A stretch of DNA of 64,000 bases from Gemmatimonadota bacterium (GCA_009838975.1 VXQO01000035.1:36828-100827); one strand, 5' to 3'; shown: positions 52,923 through 62,348, counted from the stretch's first letter. Translations and numbers: made by a program. Notes: a model not told the origin generated them from the letters alone.

Positions 52923-53795
52923 GTGGCAGGCCCCCGGATCGGGAGGGTGGCCGTGATCGGCGCCGGGACGATGGGCCGCGGGATCGCCCAGGTCGCGGCG
53001 ATGGCCGGCCACGAGGCCGTGCTCTGCGACGTGGACGCCGGGCAGCTGGAGGGCGCCCTTGCAGGCATCCGGGCCACGCTCGACAAGGGCGTGCGCCTGG
53101 GGAAGGTGGCCGATGCGGCCCGCGACGGGGCGCTGGCGCGCCTCTCGGGCACCGGGAAGCTGCTCGAAGCGGTGGAGGGCGCGGGGATGGTGATCGAGGC
53201 CGTGCCGGAGGTGATGGAGCTGAAGAAGCGGCTGTTCGCTGAGGTGGAGCCCGCTGTGGGCGACCGGACGATCCTCGCCACGAATACGTCGTCGCTGTCC
53301 ATCAACGAGATGGGAGCCGGGCTGAGGGAGCCGGGACGTTTCCTCGGCCTCCACTTCTTCAACCCCGTGCACATCATGGCCCTCGTCGAGATCGTGCGGG
53401 GAGAGCACACCAACCTCCGGGCCCTGAATACCGCAAGCTGGTTCGCGCTGGGCCTCGGCAAGGAGCCGATCGTGGTCACCGATTCGCCGGGCTTCGCCTC
53501 GTCCCGGCTGGGCATCGTGCTGGGGCTCGAGGCCATCCGCATGGTCGAGGCCCGCGTCGCCTCGCCGGAGGACATCGACAAGGCCATGATGCTCGGATAC
53601 CGCCACCCGATGGGCCCCCTGCGCCTGACCGACCTGGTCGGGCTCGACGTTCGTCTCGGAATCGCCCGCTACCTGCACGAGTCGCTCGGCTCCGAAGCCT
53701 TCCGCCCCCCTGCCCTGCTGGAGCGGATGGTGGCCGAGGGCAGGCTCGGAAAGAAATCGGGCCGGGGATTCTACGACTGGGACGACGAACGGTGA
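52923..53795 (+). CDS. 3-hydroxyacyl-CoA dehydrogenase family protein
   Basis: GTG start at 52923; VAVIGAGTMGRGIAQVAAMAGHEAVLCDVD; ILATNTSSLSINEMG; GLHFFNPVHIMALVEIV. Confidence 0.93.
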   Translation: MAGPRIGRVAVIGAGTMGRGIAQVAAMAGHEAVLCDVDAGQLEGALAGIRATLDKGVRLGKVADAARDGALARLSGTGKLLEAVEGAGMVIEAVPEVMELKKRLFAEVEPAVGDRTILATNTSSLSINEMGAGLREPGRFLGLHFFNPVHIMALVEIVRGEHTNLRALNTASWFALGLGKEPIVVTDSPGFASSRLGIVLGLEAIRMVEARVASPEDIDKAMMLGYRHPMGPLRLTDLVGLDVRLGIARYLHESLGSEAFRPPALLERMVAEGRLGKKSGRGFYDWDDER

Positions 53796-54571
53796 ACCAC
53801 AAGTCGATCCTCGTTGCCGTCCGTGACGACATCGCCGAGGTCGCCATCAACCGGCCCGCGAAGCTCAACGCGCTCAACGAGACCGTCCGAACCGAACTCA
53901 CCGCGGCCTTCGACCACCTGGCCGTTCGGGACGACGTGAAGGTCGCGATCCTGCACGGAACAGGCGACAAGGCCTTCGTGGCCGGCGCCGACGTGAGCGA
54001 ATTCGCGGCCCGCACCGCCGAGGAGCAGCGCGAGGTTTACCGTCACCGCCGAGTCTACGATGCGCTCGCCGAGTTCCCGAAGCCCGTGATCTGCGCCATC
54101 CACGGCTTCTGCATCGGGGGCGGCAACGAACTCGCGCTGGCCTGCGACATCCGCGTCGCCGACACCACCGCCCGCTTCGGCCAGTTCGAGATCCGCCTGG
54201 GGCTCATCCCGGGCGCCGGTGGCACGCAGCGGCTCGCCCGCCTGGTGGGGCCGGGGCAGGCGCTGCGCATCGGCCTCTCCGGCGACCTGATCGACGCGCA
54301 GGAAGCGCACAGGATCGGTCTGGTCGAGGTGCTTGCGGAAGAGGGCGAACACCTCACGACCGCGCGCTTGCTCGCCCGCCGCATGACCCGGTGGAGCACG
54401 GTGAGCCTGCAGCTGGTCAAGAAGGCCGTGCGGGAGGCCTTTGAGCGCCATCTCACCGATGGTCTCGACGCCGAAAAGGAATTCTTCCTCGAGGCCTTCG
54501 CGTCCGAGGACGGGCGCGAGGGCGTCGCCGCCTTCGTCGAGAAGCGGCGACCCCGGTTCACCGGACGCTGA
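53792..54571 (+). CDS. enoyl-CoA hydratase
   Basis: GTGA overlap with the upstream stop; DDIAEVAINRPAKLNALNETV..AFVAGADVSEFA..CAIHGFCIGGGNELALACDIRVA..EIRLGLIPGAGGTQRL. Confidence 0.93.
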   Translation: MNHKSILVAVRDDIAEVAINRPAKLNALNETVRTELTAAFDHLAVRDDVKVAILHGTGDKAFVAGADVSEFAARTAEEQREVYRHRRVYDALAEFPKPVICAIHGFCIGGGNELALACDIRVADTTARFGQFEIRLGLIPGAGGTQRLARLVGPGQALRIGLSGDLIDAQEAHRIGLVEVLAEEGEHLTTARLLARRMTRWSTVSLQLVKKAVREAFERHLTDGLDAEKEFFLEAFASEDGREGVAAFVEKRRPRFTGR

Positions 54572-54656
54572 CGGACGCCCACTCGCCGTCGCGGGTGCGC
54601 CACGGTACAATCGTAGCCGTCGACTTCGTCCCCCGAACCGCAAAGAGCACACCCCC

Positions 54657-54893
54657 ATGTCTCTCCAGACCTGGCAGCGCATCGCCTGGGCCTACCACCT
54701 CGTCTTCGCGGCGGCCGTCACCTGGCCGGTCCAGGCCCTGGTGAACGACCCGGCGCCCTTCATCCTCGGACTTCCCCGACAGATGGCGTGGTGCGCGGCC
54801 TGGCTGCTCGGCAGTCTCGTGGTACTCTGGCGGCTCGATTCGGCCCGGGCCCGGGCTGCGCTCGGGACGACTCCAACCGCTGGTGAACGCTGA
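54657..54893 (+). CDS. DUF3311-like small membrane protein
   Basis: 78 aa, two TM segments (AWAYHLVFAAAVTWP..; WCAAWLLGSLVVLWRLD); 1-nt overlap with the following SSS transporter. Confidence 0.7.
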   Translation: MSLQTWQRIAWAYHLVFAAAVTWPVQALVNDPAPFILGLPRQMAWCAAWLLGSLVVLWRLDSARARAALGTTPTAGER

Positions 54894-56353
54894 TGGACAG
54901 GTCCACGCTCATCACCGTCATCATCTTCGTGTACCTCGCGGTTACGCTGGGGGTCGGCCTCGTCGCGGGGCGGCGCGCGTCGCGCAGCGTGCAGGGGTAC
55001 GTTGCCGGGGACCGCGATTTCGGCCTCCTGGTCATGTACTTCATTACCGGAGCCACGGTCTTCTCGGCCTTCGCCTTTCTGGGCGGTCCCGGCTGGGCGT
55101 ACTCGCGCGGCGCGGCGGCGTTCTACATCCTGACCTACGGTGTTCTCGGGATGGCGCCGTGGTACGCCATGGGCCCCAAAGCCGCCGCGCTCGGACGCCG
55201 CTTCGGATTCGTGACGCAGTCACAGCTGCTGGTGGGACGGTTCCCGTCCCGGGGGCTGTCCGCGCTGATGGCCCTCCTCACGCTGGCCGCGTTCGTCCCG
55301 TATGTGACGATTCAGATGCGCGGCGCGGGGATCGTCATCGAGGCCGTCACCGACGGCACGATTCCGCTCTGGGCAGGCGCCGCGGTCGCATACGGGATCG
55401 TGATGCTGTACGTCCTCACCAGCGGCGTGTCGGCCGTCGGCTGGACGAACACCTTCCAGGGCGTGTTCATGGTCGGGATCGCGTGGGCGCTGGGCATCTA
55501 CCTGCCCAACCGGCTCTACGGCGGGGTGGGCCCGATGTTCGAACGGATCCTCGCCGAACGTCCCGAGCTGCTGTCACTCCCGGGACTGGGCGGAGCCGGT
55601 GATCCCTGGAGCTGGGGCGCGTACTCCACCGCGATCCTCGCCAGCGCGATCGGACTCACCATGTGGCCGCACCTCTTCATGAAGGCGTTCACCGCACGCG
55701 ACGACGCCACCATTCGCCGCACGGTGATCCTCTTCCCCACCTTCCAGCTCTTCCTCATCCCCGTATTCCTGATCGGTTTCGCCGGCGTGCTGCTGCCCGA
55801 GGGGCCGGAACAGGCCGACTTCATCCTGCCGTTTCTCATCCTGCGCTCGGATCTGCCGGCGCTCGTGGTCGGCCTCTTCTGCGCGGGCGCGCTCTCGGCC
55901 TCGATGTCAACGGGCGATGCACTCCTGCACGGGGCGGCGTCGGTAACCGTGGAGGACGGGGTGCAGCCGTTCATGAAGCTCTCGGACCGGGCGCAGCGGC
56001 GGCTCATGCGCGTGCTTGTGATCGTGGTTGGTGCGGCGGCCTACGTCTTCGCCCTCAGCGAGGGGTTCTCGCTGGTCGAGTTGTTGTTGGCGTCGTACGG
56101 GATCATCTGCCAGTTCATGCCGGGGCTGCTTTCGGCCATGTACTGGAGGCGCGCGACCACGGCCGGAGTCGTGGCCGGGCTCGTGGCGGGGTCGGCGGTG
56201 TCGGTTTTCTTCTTCCTCTTCCCGGAACTGAAGCCGTTCGGCATGCACGAGGGGATCCTGGGACTTTTCGTCCACATCCCCGTGCTCGTGGGCGTGAGCC
56301 TGCGCGGCGCTCCGCAAGACGACGAGCATGTGGACGGGTATCTCCGTGTCTGA
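54893..56353 (+). CDS. sodium:solute symporter family (SSS) transporter
   Basis: LAVTLGVGLVAGRRASRSVQGYVAGDRDFGLLVMYF...GVSAVGWTNTFQGVFMVG..CAGALSASMSTGDALLHGAASVTVEDGV. Confidence 0.9.
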   Translation: MDRSTLITVIIFVYLAVTLGVGLVAGRRASRSVQGYVAGDRDFGLLVMYFITGATVFSAFAFLGGPGWAYSRGAAAFYILTYGVLGMAPWYAMGPKAAALGRRFGFVTQSQLLVGRFPSRGLSALMALLTLAAFVPYVTIQMRGAGIVIEAVTDGTIPLWAGAAVAYGIVMLYVLTSGVSAVGWTNTFQGVFMVGIAWALGIYLPNRLYGGVGPMFERILAERPELLSLPGLGGAGDPWSWGAYSTAILASAIGLTMWPHLFMKAFTARDDATIRRTVILFPTFQLFLIPVFLIGFAGVLLPEGPEQADFILPFLILRSDLPALVVGLFCAGALSASMSTGDALLHGAASVTVEDGVQPFMKLSDRAQRRLMRVLVIVVGAAAYVFALSEGFSLVELLLASYGIICQFMPGLLSAMYWRRATTAGVVAGLVAGSAVSVFFFLFPELKPFGMHEGILGLFVHIPVLVGVSLRGAPQDDEHVDGYLRV

Positions 56354-56657
56354 CGATCATGCCGCCCGGCGCGACCGGCTGGAGTGGCTGCGCCGGAACA
56401 TCACCGACTGCGACAGGGAGTTGGTCGCCATCCTCCGGCGGCGCCAGGATCTGGCCAGGGAGATCGGCGAGGTGAAGGCCAGGCTGGGCGTCCCCGTCAC
56501 CGACCCCAAGCGCGAGGCGGCGGTCGTTCGCAAGGCCGCAGAGTTCGCGAGGCAGGCGGGTCTGGACGAGGAATTGATTCGGAGCCTGATCTGGCAGGTC
56601 ATGTCCTCGGCCCGGGCGCGGCAATTCACGGAGAGTGGAGGACAGCCCCGGGAGTAA
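56328..56657 (+). CDS. chorismate mutase (AroQ type)
   Basis: DRLEWLRRNITDCDRELVAILRRRQDLAREIGEVKARLGVPVTDPKREAAVVRKAAEFARQAGLDEELIRSLIWQVMSSAR. Confidence 0.9.
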   Translation: MWTGISVSDDHAARRDRLEWLRRNITDCDRELVAILRRRQDLAREIGEVKARLGVPVTDPKREAAVVRKAAEFARQAGLDEELIRSLIWQVMSSARARQFTESGGQPRE

Positions 56658-56699
56658 GACCGTCGGTTTGCCGAGTGACGGCAAAGGGCCGGTGAGGGG

Positions 56700-57090
56700 C
56701 AAAGAGAAAGCCCCCGGCGGGCAGCACACTACCCGCGCGGGGGCCTCGTCTCGCTGGCGAGCCGGGAAGCTCCGTTTCGGCGCCGCCATGTGCGACGGCC
56801 GGTTCCCCGTCTCTTCACCCGGCGGCGTCTCCGCCGCCCGGTTACCCCAGTCCCCTGAGGCTTCGGCTGCATCCAGCGACCTCGCAACCGTCGCGGTCTC
56901 CGCCGAATCCGGATCCGCGCCCGCCTCGAACCCCGTCTCCGGCGTCCTCGGCGCTCCGGGTCCGACCGGCTTCCCCTCCGGGGTTTCCCCCTTCGAGGGC
57001 CCTCTCGGCGCCCGTCCCGCTTCTTTCGGTTTCGGTCCTTGCGGCCCGTCTCCTCCAGTCGCGGACAAACACAGTAACGCCCTCGAGCGG
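56700..57090 (-). ncRNA. candidate structured purine-rich RNA (unclassified), possible promoter TTGCGG-N17-TACTGT at 57099-57071
   Basis: Minus strand contains GGCGGCG-GAGA-CGCCGCC and GGGG-GAAA-CCCC hairpins, six GAGAC motifs in about 300 nt, and ends in a GC hairpin followed by TTTCTCTTT; no convincing protein family in any frame. Confidence 0.35.
56703..56744 (-). terminator. intrinsic-terminator-like hairpin for minus-strand transcription
   Basis: Minus strand GCCCCCGCGCGGG-TAGTGTGCTG-CCCGCCGGGGGC then TTTCTCTTT. Confidence 0.55.
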
Positions 57091-57123
57091 AAACCGCAAC
57101 ACTTCTCTGGGCAACCCCCGGCG

Positions 57124-57157
57124 AAAACGGGCAAAATCGACGAAAAACGGCCAAAAA
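57124..57157. other. phased A-tracts (A4-A5 starting at 57124, 57133, 57143, 57153)
   Basis: gcgAAAAcgggcAAAAtcgacgAAAAAcggccAAAAAcga; spacing 9-10-10 bp. Confidence 0.85.
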
Positions 57158-57168
57158 CGACCCGATTT

Positions 57169-57240
57169 CACCCCCGAAGTGCTACGGCAGCACCCCCGTC
57201 CACACCTCCGTCACCCCCGCGGGATCCGAAAACACCCCCG
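57169..57240. repeat. four direct copies of CACCCCCG at 21-22 bp period (57169, 57191, 57212, 57233)
   Basis: Exact octamers read directly; unit spacings 22, 21, 21. Confidence 0.9.
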
Positions 57241-57246
57241 TAAGGG

Positions 57247-57504
57247 CTAGTTCGTGGCCGGATAGACCGATACCACCCTGCGTCGGCGGAGGTTCTCGAA
57301 CTTCACGACGCCGTCCGCCAGCGCGAACAGCGTGTGGTCCCGGCCGCAGCCGACGTTGTTGCCGGGGTGCAGCCTGGTTCCACGCTGCCGGACGAGGATG
57401 TTCCCCGCGATCACACGCTCGCCCCCGAAGCGCTTGACGCCGAGTCGTTGCGGATTGCTGTCACGGCCGTTCCTGGACGACCCTACGCCTTTCTTGTGAG
57501 CCAT
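57247..57504 (-). CDS. rpmA: 50S ribosomal protein L27
   Basis: [67 protein letters not shown]. Confidence 0.98.
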   Translation of the reverse strand: MAHKKGVGSSRNGRDSNPQRLGVKRFGGERVIAGNILVRQRGTRLHPGNNVGCGRDHTLFALADGVVKFENLRRRRVVSVYPATN

Positions 57505-57527
57505 TGGGACCCTCCTGGCTGTCCGGG

Positions 57528-57839
57528 CTAGACGATGATCTCGGCGACGCGCACGACGGTGAATCCCTGGCGGTGACCCTGCTTCCGCCGGTATCCCTTG
57601 CGGCGCTTCCGCTTGAAGACGGTGATCTTGCGCGTGCGGTCGTGGGCGATGACCTCTGCCGTCACGCTGGCGCCCTCGACGATCGGCGTGCCCACCGCGA
57701 CGTCCTCACCCTGCGAGGCCAGAAGAACGTCGTCGAAGGTGACCGTCGTCCCGGGTTCGGCGTCGAGAGTGGGGATCAGCAGAGTCGCCCCGGGCTCGGC
57801 CCGAAACTGTTTCCCGCCGGTCCTGATTACCGCGAACAT
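57528..57839 (-). CDS. rplU: 50S ribosomal protein L21
   Basis: [40 protein letters not shown]...[28 protein letters not shown]. Confidence 0.97.
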   Translation of the reverse strand: MFAVIRTGGKQFRAEPGATLLIPTLDAEPGTTVTFDDVLLASQGEDVAVGTPIVEGASVTAEVIAHDRTRKITVFKRKRRKGYRRKQGHRQGFTVVRVAEIIV

Positions 57840-57973
57840 GTTGGTCCCGCCATGAAATGTGTTCGAATGCGCCCTGCGGGCGGTGTTGATGCACAGCATT
57901 TAAAGGTATCGAAGCCACGGCCAAGATCAAGCACCGCACTGCACAAGTCCTGAGCGCGGCCGCCGGCCGGCCC

Positions 57974-59377
57974 CTACCAGACCAGATGGAACCGGTCCTG
58001 GCGGCGGAACACCCAGTGCCGTTGTCCCTCCGTGTCGAGGTAAGCCTCCTCCTCCTGTCGGCAGCTGGCCGGCTTCCCGCCCCACTCCGGGATCGGCGTC
58101 GTCGCCTGCAACTCGATCGAATGCCAGGTCGACGGCAACAGGATCGCGTCGCCCCGCACCGGCACGCCCTCCTGCCCATCCCACCGGCCGATCAGTGGCC
58201 CCGCTCCGTGCCCGTGGTCGCCGATCGGGTGTGTGTAGACGGTGCCGTTGATCCCCTCGGCCCGCATCTGGGCGAGCGTGTTGGCGAGGATCGTGTTGCC
58301 GCTGAGCCCCGGCTCCATGTGCTCCATGAGTATGTCCTGCAGCCGGTTCGAGTTGGCAAGGCACTGCTGCAGCCCGGCCGGCGCCCCGGTCTCTCCTTCC
58401 CTCAGCACGTAGCCCAGGTGCTGGGTGTCGGTATGGAGATTCAGCGCCACCACCCCGAAGTCGGTCCAGAGCAGGTCGCCGCGCTCGATCACCGTGGGGC
58501 CGGACGAAGGCACCTCGCCCGCGCGCTGGACATCCACGTTGGCCTGGAACCAGACCGTGTAGCCCAAATCGCGAACGCGCTGGCGCATCCACCACTCCAC
58601 GTCCTCGATGGTGGTCTCGCCCGGCGTGATCACCGCGTTGGAGAACGCCTCCGAGATGACCGCGTGGACGGTCTCCTCGATCTTGCGGTAGCGCGGCATC
58701 ATCTCGGGGAGGCGGAGCGCGATGTAGTTCATCGCCAGGCGTGGCTCCCGCTTCACCCGGCGGAGCAACTCAGGCCCCAGCGCCTCCTCGAGCACCTCGC
58801 GCTCGCCGGCATGCAGTCCGTCCGAGAACGCCCAGTCGGGGTCGATGTTCAGCACGATGTTCTCGGGATCGCGGTCTTCCACAAGCTCGCGCAGGAGCCG
58901 CCACTGCTCGTTGCCGACGAGTTCGGCGGTGGGCTGCGTGGGCGCGGGCCTGGTGGAGCGGTACGCCTCAAAGACGCCGCCCTGGCTCGTGCCGCCCAGC
59001 GCCAGCCGCTCGACCGTCCCGTCGTCCTGGCGGGTGAAGACGTAGATGGAACGGCGGCGCGCGGCGAAGGTCGTGGGCGAGGTGATCGACCAGAAGACGG
59101 GGTCCTCCGCGTACTCACGCATCGACAGGATCCACATGCGCACGTCGTATTCCGCCATCAACTTCGGCAGAACCCGTCCGATCCGCAGCTCAAGCCACTC
59201 CTGCTGCTCCACCGCCTGCTCCCGCAGCGTGGGCAGCGGATGGATCTGGGCGGGGGCATCGTCGGGGACGTGGACCGGCTTCTGGGCCGTGAGGCCGCCC
59301 GCTGGCCCGGACGACAGGCTGAGGGCGAGGGCGACCGTGCCGCCGAAGCGGCACTTCCGGTGGGCAAGGTGTGTCAT
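57974..59377 (-). CDS. M24 family metallopeptidase (Xaa-Pro aminopeptidase-like), secreted
   Basis: Signal peptide; GDLLWTDFGVVALNLHTDTQHLGYVLREGE..TVYTHPIGDHGHGAGPLIGRWD. Confidence 0.85.
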   Translation of the reverse strand: MTHLAHRKCRFGGTVALALSLSSGPAGGLTAQKPVHVPDDAPAQIHPLPTLREQAVEQQEWLELRIGRVLPKLMAEYDVRMWILSMREYAEDPVFWSITSPTTFAARRRSIYVFTRQDDGTVERLALGGTSQGGVFEAYRSTRPAPTQPTAELVGNEQWRLLRELVEDRDPENIVLNIDPDWAFSDGLHAGEREVLEEALGPELLRRVKREPRLAMNYIALRLPEMMPRYRKIEETVHAVISEAFSNAVITPGETTIEDVEWWMRQRVRDLGYTVWFQANVDVQRAGEVPSSGPTVIERGDLLWTDFGVVALNLHTDTQHLGYVLREGETGAPAGLQQCLANSNRLQDILMEHMEPGLSGNTILANTLAQMRAEGINGTVYTHPIGDHGHGAGPLIGRWDGQEGVPVRGDAILLPSTWHSIELQATTPIPEWGGKPASCRQEEEAYLDTEGQRHWVFRRQDRFHLVW

Positions 59378-59423
59378 TCGTCGTTTTCCCTTTGGATTGG
59401 AAGGGTCCTGGTCGGTCGCACGG

Positions 59424-60947
59424 CTAGGCGACCCTGTACTTGGCGGTGACGTCTATGCGGGAGCGCCCGGCGAGGATGCGGAAATCGTCGTGGCGCATGA
59501 GCGGATCGTCGCGCATATCCACGCGCAGCCGCGTACGACTGGCGAGCTTGCGCAGGAAACGGGGCTCGGACTCCATGACCTGTAACGCGACCTCGGGGTG
59601 GACGCGTACCAGCAGGTCGGTGTCGTCGCCGACGGCCGCCGCGCGGTGCACGCACCGCTCGATCTCGCGGATCAGGGTCGGCGCGGTCCAGATGTGGCCC
59701 GTGCCGCCGCACGCTCCGCACGGCTCGGTGAGCGCCTGGAGCAGCGACGGGCGGACGCGTTGGCGCGTCATCTCGATCAGCCCGAGTTCGGAGACGGCCC
59801 AGGTGCGGGTGCGCGCGCGGTCGCGCCCCAGATGGCTCCGCATTTCGTGCAGGACCCGGTCCCGGTTGGCCTGGGATTCCATGTCTATGAAGTCGATGAC
59901 GATGATCCCGCCGATATCCCGCAGGCGCAACTGGGCGGCAATCTCACGGGCGGCGTCCAGATTGGTCTTGAGTATGGTCTCTTCGGGATCCTTCTTCTTC
60001 CCCGTGAACCTCCCCGTGTTGACGTCTATCGACACGAGCGCCTCGGTGGGCTCGATGATCACATGTCCGCCCGACGGCAGATCGACCTTGCGGCGGAAGG
60101 ACCGCTGGATCGCCTCCTCGATTCCGGCGTGATCGAAGAGCGGCTTCCTGCCGTCGTAGAAGTGGATCCGGTCCAGCAGATCGGGATCGAAGGTGCGCAC
60201 GTACTGTACGATCTGCTCGTGGACCCGCCGGTTGTCGATCGTCACGGCCTCGAAACGATTGGTGAAGAGGTCGCGGATGACCCCCGAAATGAGCTTGGCC
60301 TCCTCGTGGATCAGGGTGGGAGGCTGGGCCTTGGCCGCCTTCCGCCTGATCGTCTTCCAGCGGCCGCGGAGGTGGCGGTACTCCTTGACGAGCTTCTCCT
60401 GGGTGAGTTCCTCGCCGGCGGTGCGGACGATGACGCCGCCGGGGTCGCTCGCGACAGCTTCCTTTGCCATGTTGCGCAGCCGGGCACGCTCGCCGCGATG
60501 GTCGATCTTGCGGCTGACCCCTACGTGATTCGAGTCGGGCATGTAGACGAGGAAGCGGCCCGGCAGGGAGATCTGCATGGTCACCCGCGGGCCCTTGGTC
60601 GAAATCGCCTCCTTGGTGACCTTGACCAGGACCTTCTGGCCCTTGTTCAGCACGTCCTGAATCGGGGGCGCGTTGCGGCTGCGACCTCGGGACCCGTTCC
60701 GCCCCTTGTCCTCTTCCCCTTCGTGGGCGAGGTCCGAGGCGTGCAGAAAGGCGGCCTTCTCCTCGCCGATGTCTACGAAAGCGGCCTGAATGCCCGGAAG
60801 GACCGCTTCGACACGGCCCAGAAAGATGTCACCGACGAGCCGGTCCTGGTCGGGCCGGTCGAACATGAGCTCGGTGAGCCCTCCATCCTCCTTCAGCGCG
60901 ACCCAGGACTCTTCGTCCGAGGCGCTGATCAAGATTTCTCTTCGCAA
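59424..60947 (-). CDS. rng: ribonuclease G/E family
   Basis: FLGRVEAVLPGIQAAFVDIGEEKAAFLHASDL; GGHVIIEPTEALVSIDVNTGRFTGKKKDPEETILKTNLDAAREIAAQLRLRDIGGIIVIDFIDM; TTG start at 60947 preceded by GGAG; the longer ORF start at 61046 is less likely. Confidence 0.93.
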   Translation of the reverse strand: MRREILISASDEESWVALKEDGGLTELMFDRPDQDRLVGDIFLGRVEAVLPGIQAAFVDIGEEKAAFLHASDLAHEGEEDKGRNGSRGRSRNAPPIQDVLNKGQKVLVKVTKEAISTKGPRVTMQISLPGRFLVYMPDSNHVGVSRKIDHRGERARLRNMAKEAVASDPGGVIVRTAGEELTQEKLVKEYRHLRGRWKTIRRKAAKAQPPTLIHEEAKLISGVIRDLFTNRFEAVTIDNRRVHEQIVQYVRTFDPDLLDRIHFYDGRKPLFDHAGIEEAIQRSFRRKVDLPSGGHVIIEPTEALVSIDVNTGRFTGKKKDPEETILKTNLDAAREIAAQLRLRDIGGIIVIDFIDMESQANRDRVLHEMRSHLGRDRARTRTWAVSELGLIEMTRQRVRPSLLQALTEPCGACGGTGHIWTAPTLIREIERCVHRAAAVGDDTDLLVRVHPEVALQVMESEPRFLRKLASRTRLRVDMRDDPLMRHDDFRILAGRSRIDVTAKYRVA

Positions 60948-61136
60948 TTGAATTCTCCAATGGTCGATCCCCACCCCGGCCTGATCGGTGTGCCCGGTCC
61001 CGGCGGCATCCCGGTCCTGGGCGGACACGGAACACAGCTCGGCCATCGGGCACCGGGATCAGGTCTCCGGGTGCAGGATCATGAAACAGTGCGGCACGGC
61101 TAAACGGTCCCCGCCGCGCCGCGTTCGCGGATCCGC

Positions 61137-62348
61137 TCACGGGGTAGCCTCCTTCAGCAGGTGCCTTCCGATTACAAGCTTTTGTATCTCGCTGGTTCCC
61201 TCGCCGATTTCGCAGGCCTTGGCGTCGCGCATCATCCGCTCGACGGGATGGTCGGAGGTGTACCCCACGCCTCCGAGGAACTGCACCGCACGGCGCGCGC
61301 TCTTCGCGGAGAGCTCCGAGGCCACCAGCTTGGCCATGGAGGCCTCCTTGCCGTAGGGACGGCCCTGATCCTTCAGCCACGCCGCGTGATACGTGAGGTG
61401 CCTGGCGGCCTCGATCTCGGCGGCCAGGGCGGCCAGGCCGAACTGGACATCCTGGAAGTCCCACACCGGCCGGTTGAACTGGCGCCGGCGGGTGGTGTAG
61501 TCGCGGGCGACATCGAAGGCTCCCTGCGCGATTCCGAGCGAGAGCGCGGCGACCCCGATCCGGCCGGCGTCGAGCGTCTTCATGAAGTTGGTGAACCCTT
61601 CGCCCTCCGCTCCCAGCCGCTGCTCTTCGGGAACCCAGGCATCCTGCAGGAACAGCTGCCGCGTATCCGAGGCGCGCCAGCCCAGCTTGTCCTCCTTCGC
61701 GCCGGCGCTCACGCCCTCCGTGTACGGCAGCGACGGCCTGTGTCCCACGCCGACGCGTTCGGCCTCGGCGATGTCGACGGTCGGCTTGCACACGATGAAA
61801 CTGCTGATGCCGTGCGAGCCGGCCTCCGGATCGGTGACCGCGGTCACGACGAAGATCTCGCCCACGCCGCCGTGCGTGATGAAGATCTTGCTGCCGGTGA
61901 TGCCGTAGCCGCCGCGCGCACGCACGGCCCGCGTTCCGGTCCCGGACGAGTCGGAGCCCGCCCCCGGCTCGGTCAGCCCGAATCCGCCCAGGACCTGTCC
62001 CGACGCCAGCGGGGGAACGAAGCGCGTCTTCTGGTCTTCGTCGCCGAAGTTGACGATCGGCGACATCGCGAGCGTGGTGTGGGCGGAAACCGTGATGGCG
62101 TGGCTGGCGTCGTGGCGCGCCAGCTCCTCGACGACCAGCACATAGCTGAGGTAGTCGCACCCCATCCCCGACAGGTCGCGGGGTACCGGCACCCCGAACC
62201 AGCCCCGCTCGGCCATCGCACGCACGTTTTCCCAGGGGAAGCGGGCGGTCTCGTCGAGTTCCCGTGCGACGGGCGCGATGGCCTCAAGCGCGAATTCGCG
62301 GACCTCGCGCTGCAGGTCGATGTGGTGCTGGTGAAGGTAGGGGTACAT
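61137..62348 (-). CDS. acyl-CoA dehydrogenase
   Basis: GGFGLTEPGAGSDSSGTGTRAV..GYGITGSKIFITHGG..QFLGGVGYTSDHPVERMMRDAKACEIGEGTSEIQKLVIGRHLL. Confidence 0.94.
   Translation of the reverse strand: MYPYLHQHHIDLQREVREFALEAIAPVARELDETARFPWENVRAMAERGWFGVPVPRDLSGMGCDYLSYVLVVEELARHDASHAITVSAHTTLAMSPIVNFGDEDQKTRFVPPLASGQVLGGFGLTEPGAGSDSSGTGTRAVRARGGYGITGSKIFITHGGVGEIFVVTAVTDPEAGSHGISSFIVCKPTVDIAEAERVGVGHRPSLPYTEGVSAGAKEDKLGWRASDTRQLFLQDAWVPEEQRLGAEGEGFTNFMKTLDAGRIGVAALSLGIAQGAFDVARDYTTRRRQFNRPVWDFQDVQFGLAALAAEIEAARHLTYHAAWLKDQGRPYGKEASMAKLVASELSAKSARRAVQFLGGVGYTSDHPVERMMRDAKACEIGEGTSEIQKLVIGRHLLKEATP

Noticed and set aside
56115-57134. 339-aa minus-strand ORF spanning the intergenic region and chorismate mutase
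   Set aside because: Runs antisense through the chorismate mutase and SSS genes; the first ~140 residues look less artefactual, so a short protein at 56.7-57.1 kb is not fully excluded, but I have no supporting motif
56635-57243. 202-aa plus-strand ORF in the convergent intergenic region
   Set aside because: Ser/Pro/Gly-biased translation, no start context, and it runs across the hairpin, A-tracts and octamer repeats; treated as noncoding
57870-57882. CGCCC-TGC-GGGCG hairpin in the rplU 5' leader
   Set aside because: Short, and could be chance in GC-rich DNA; not enough to claim an L21 leader element
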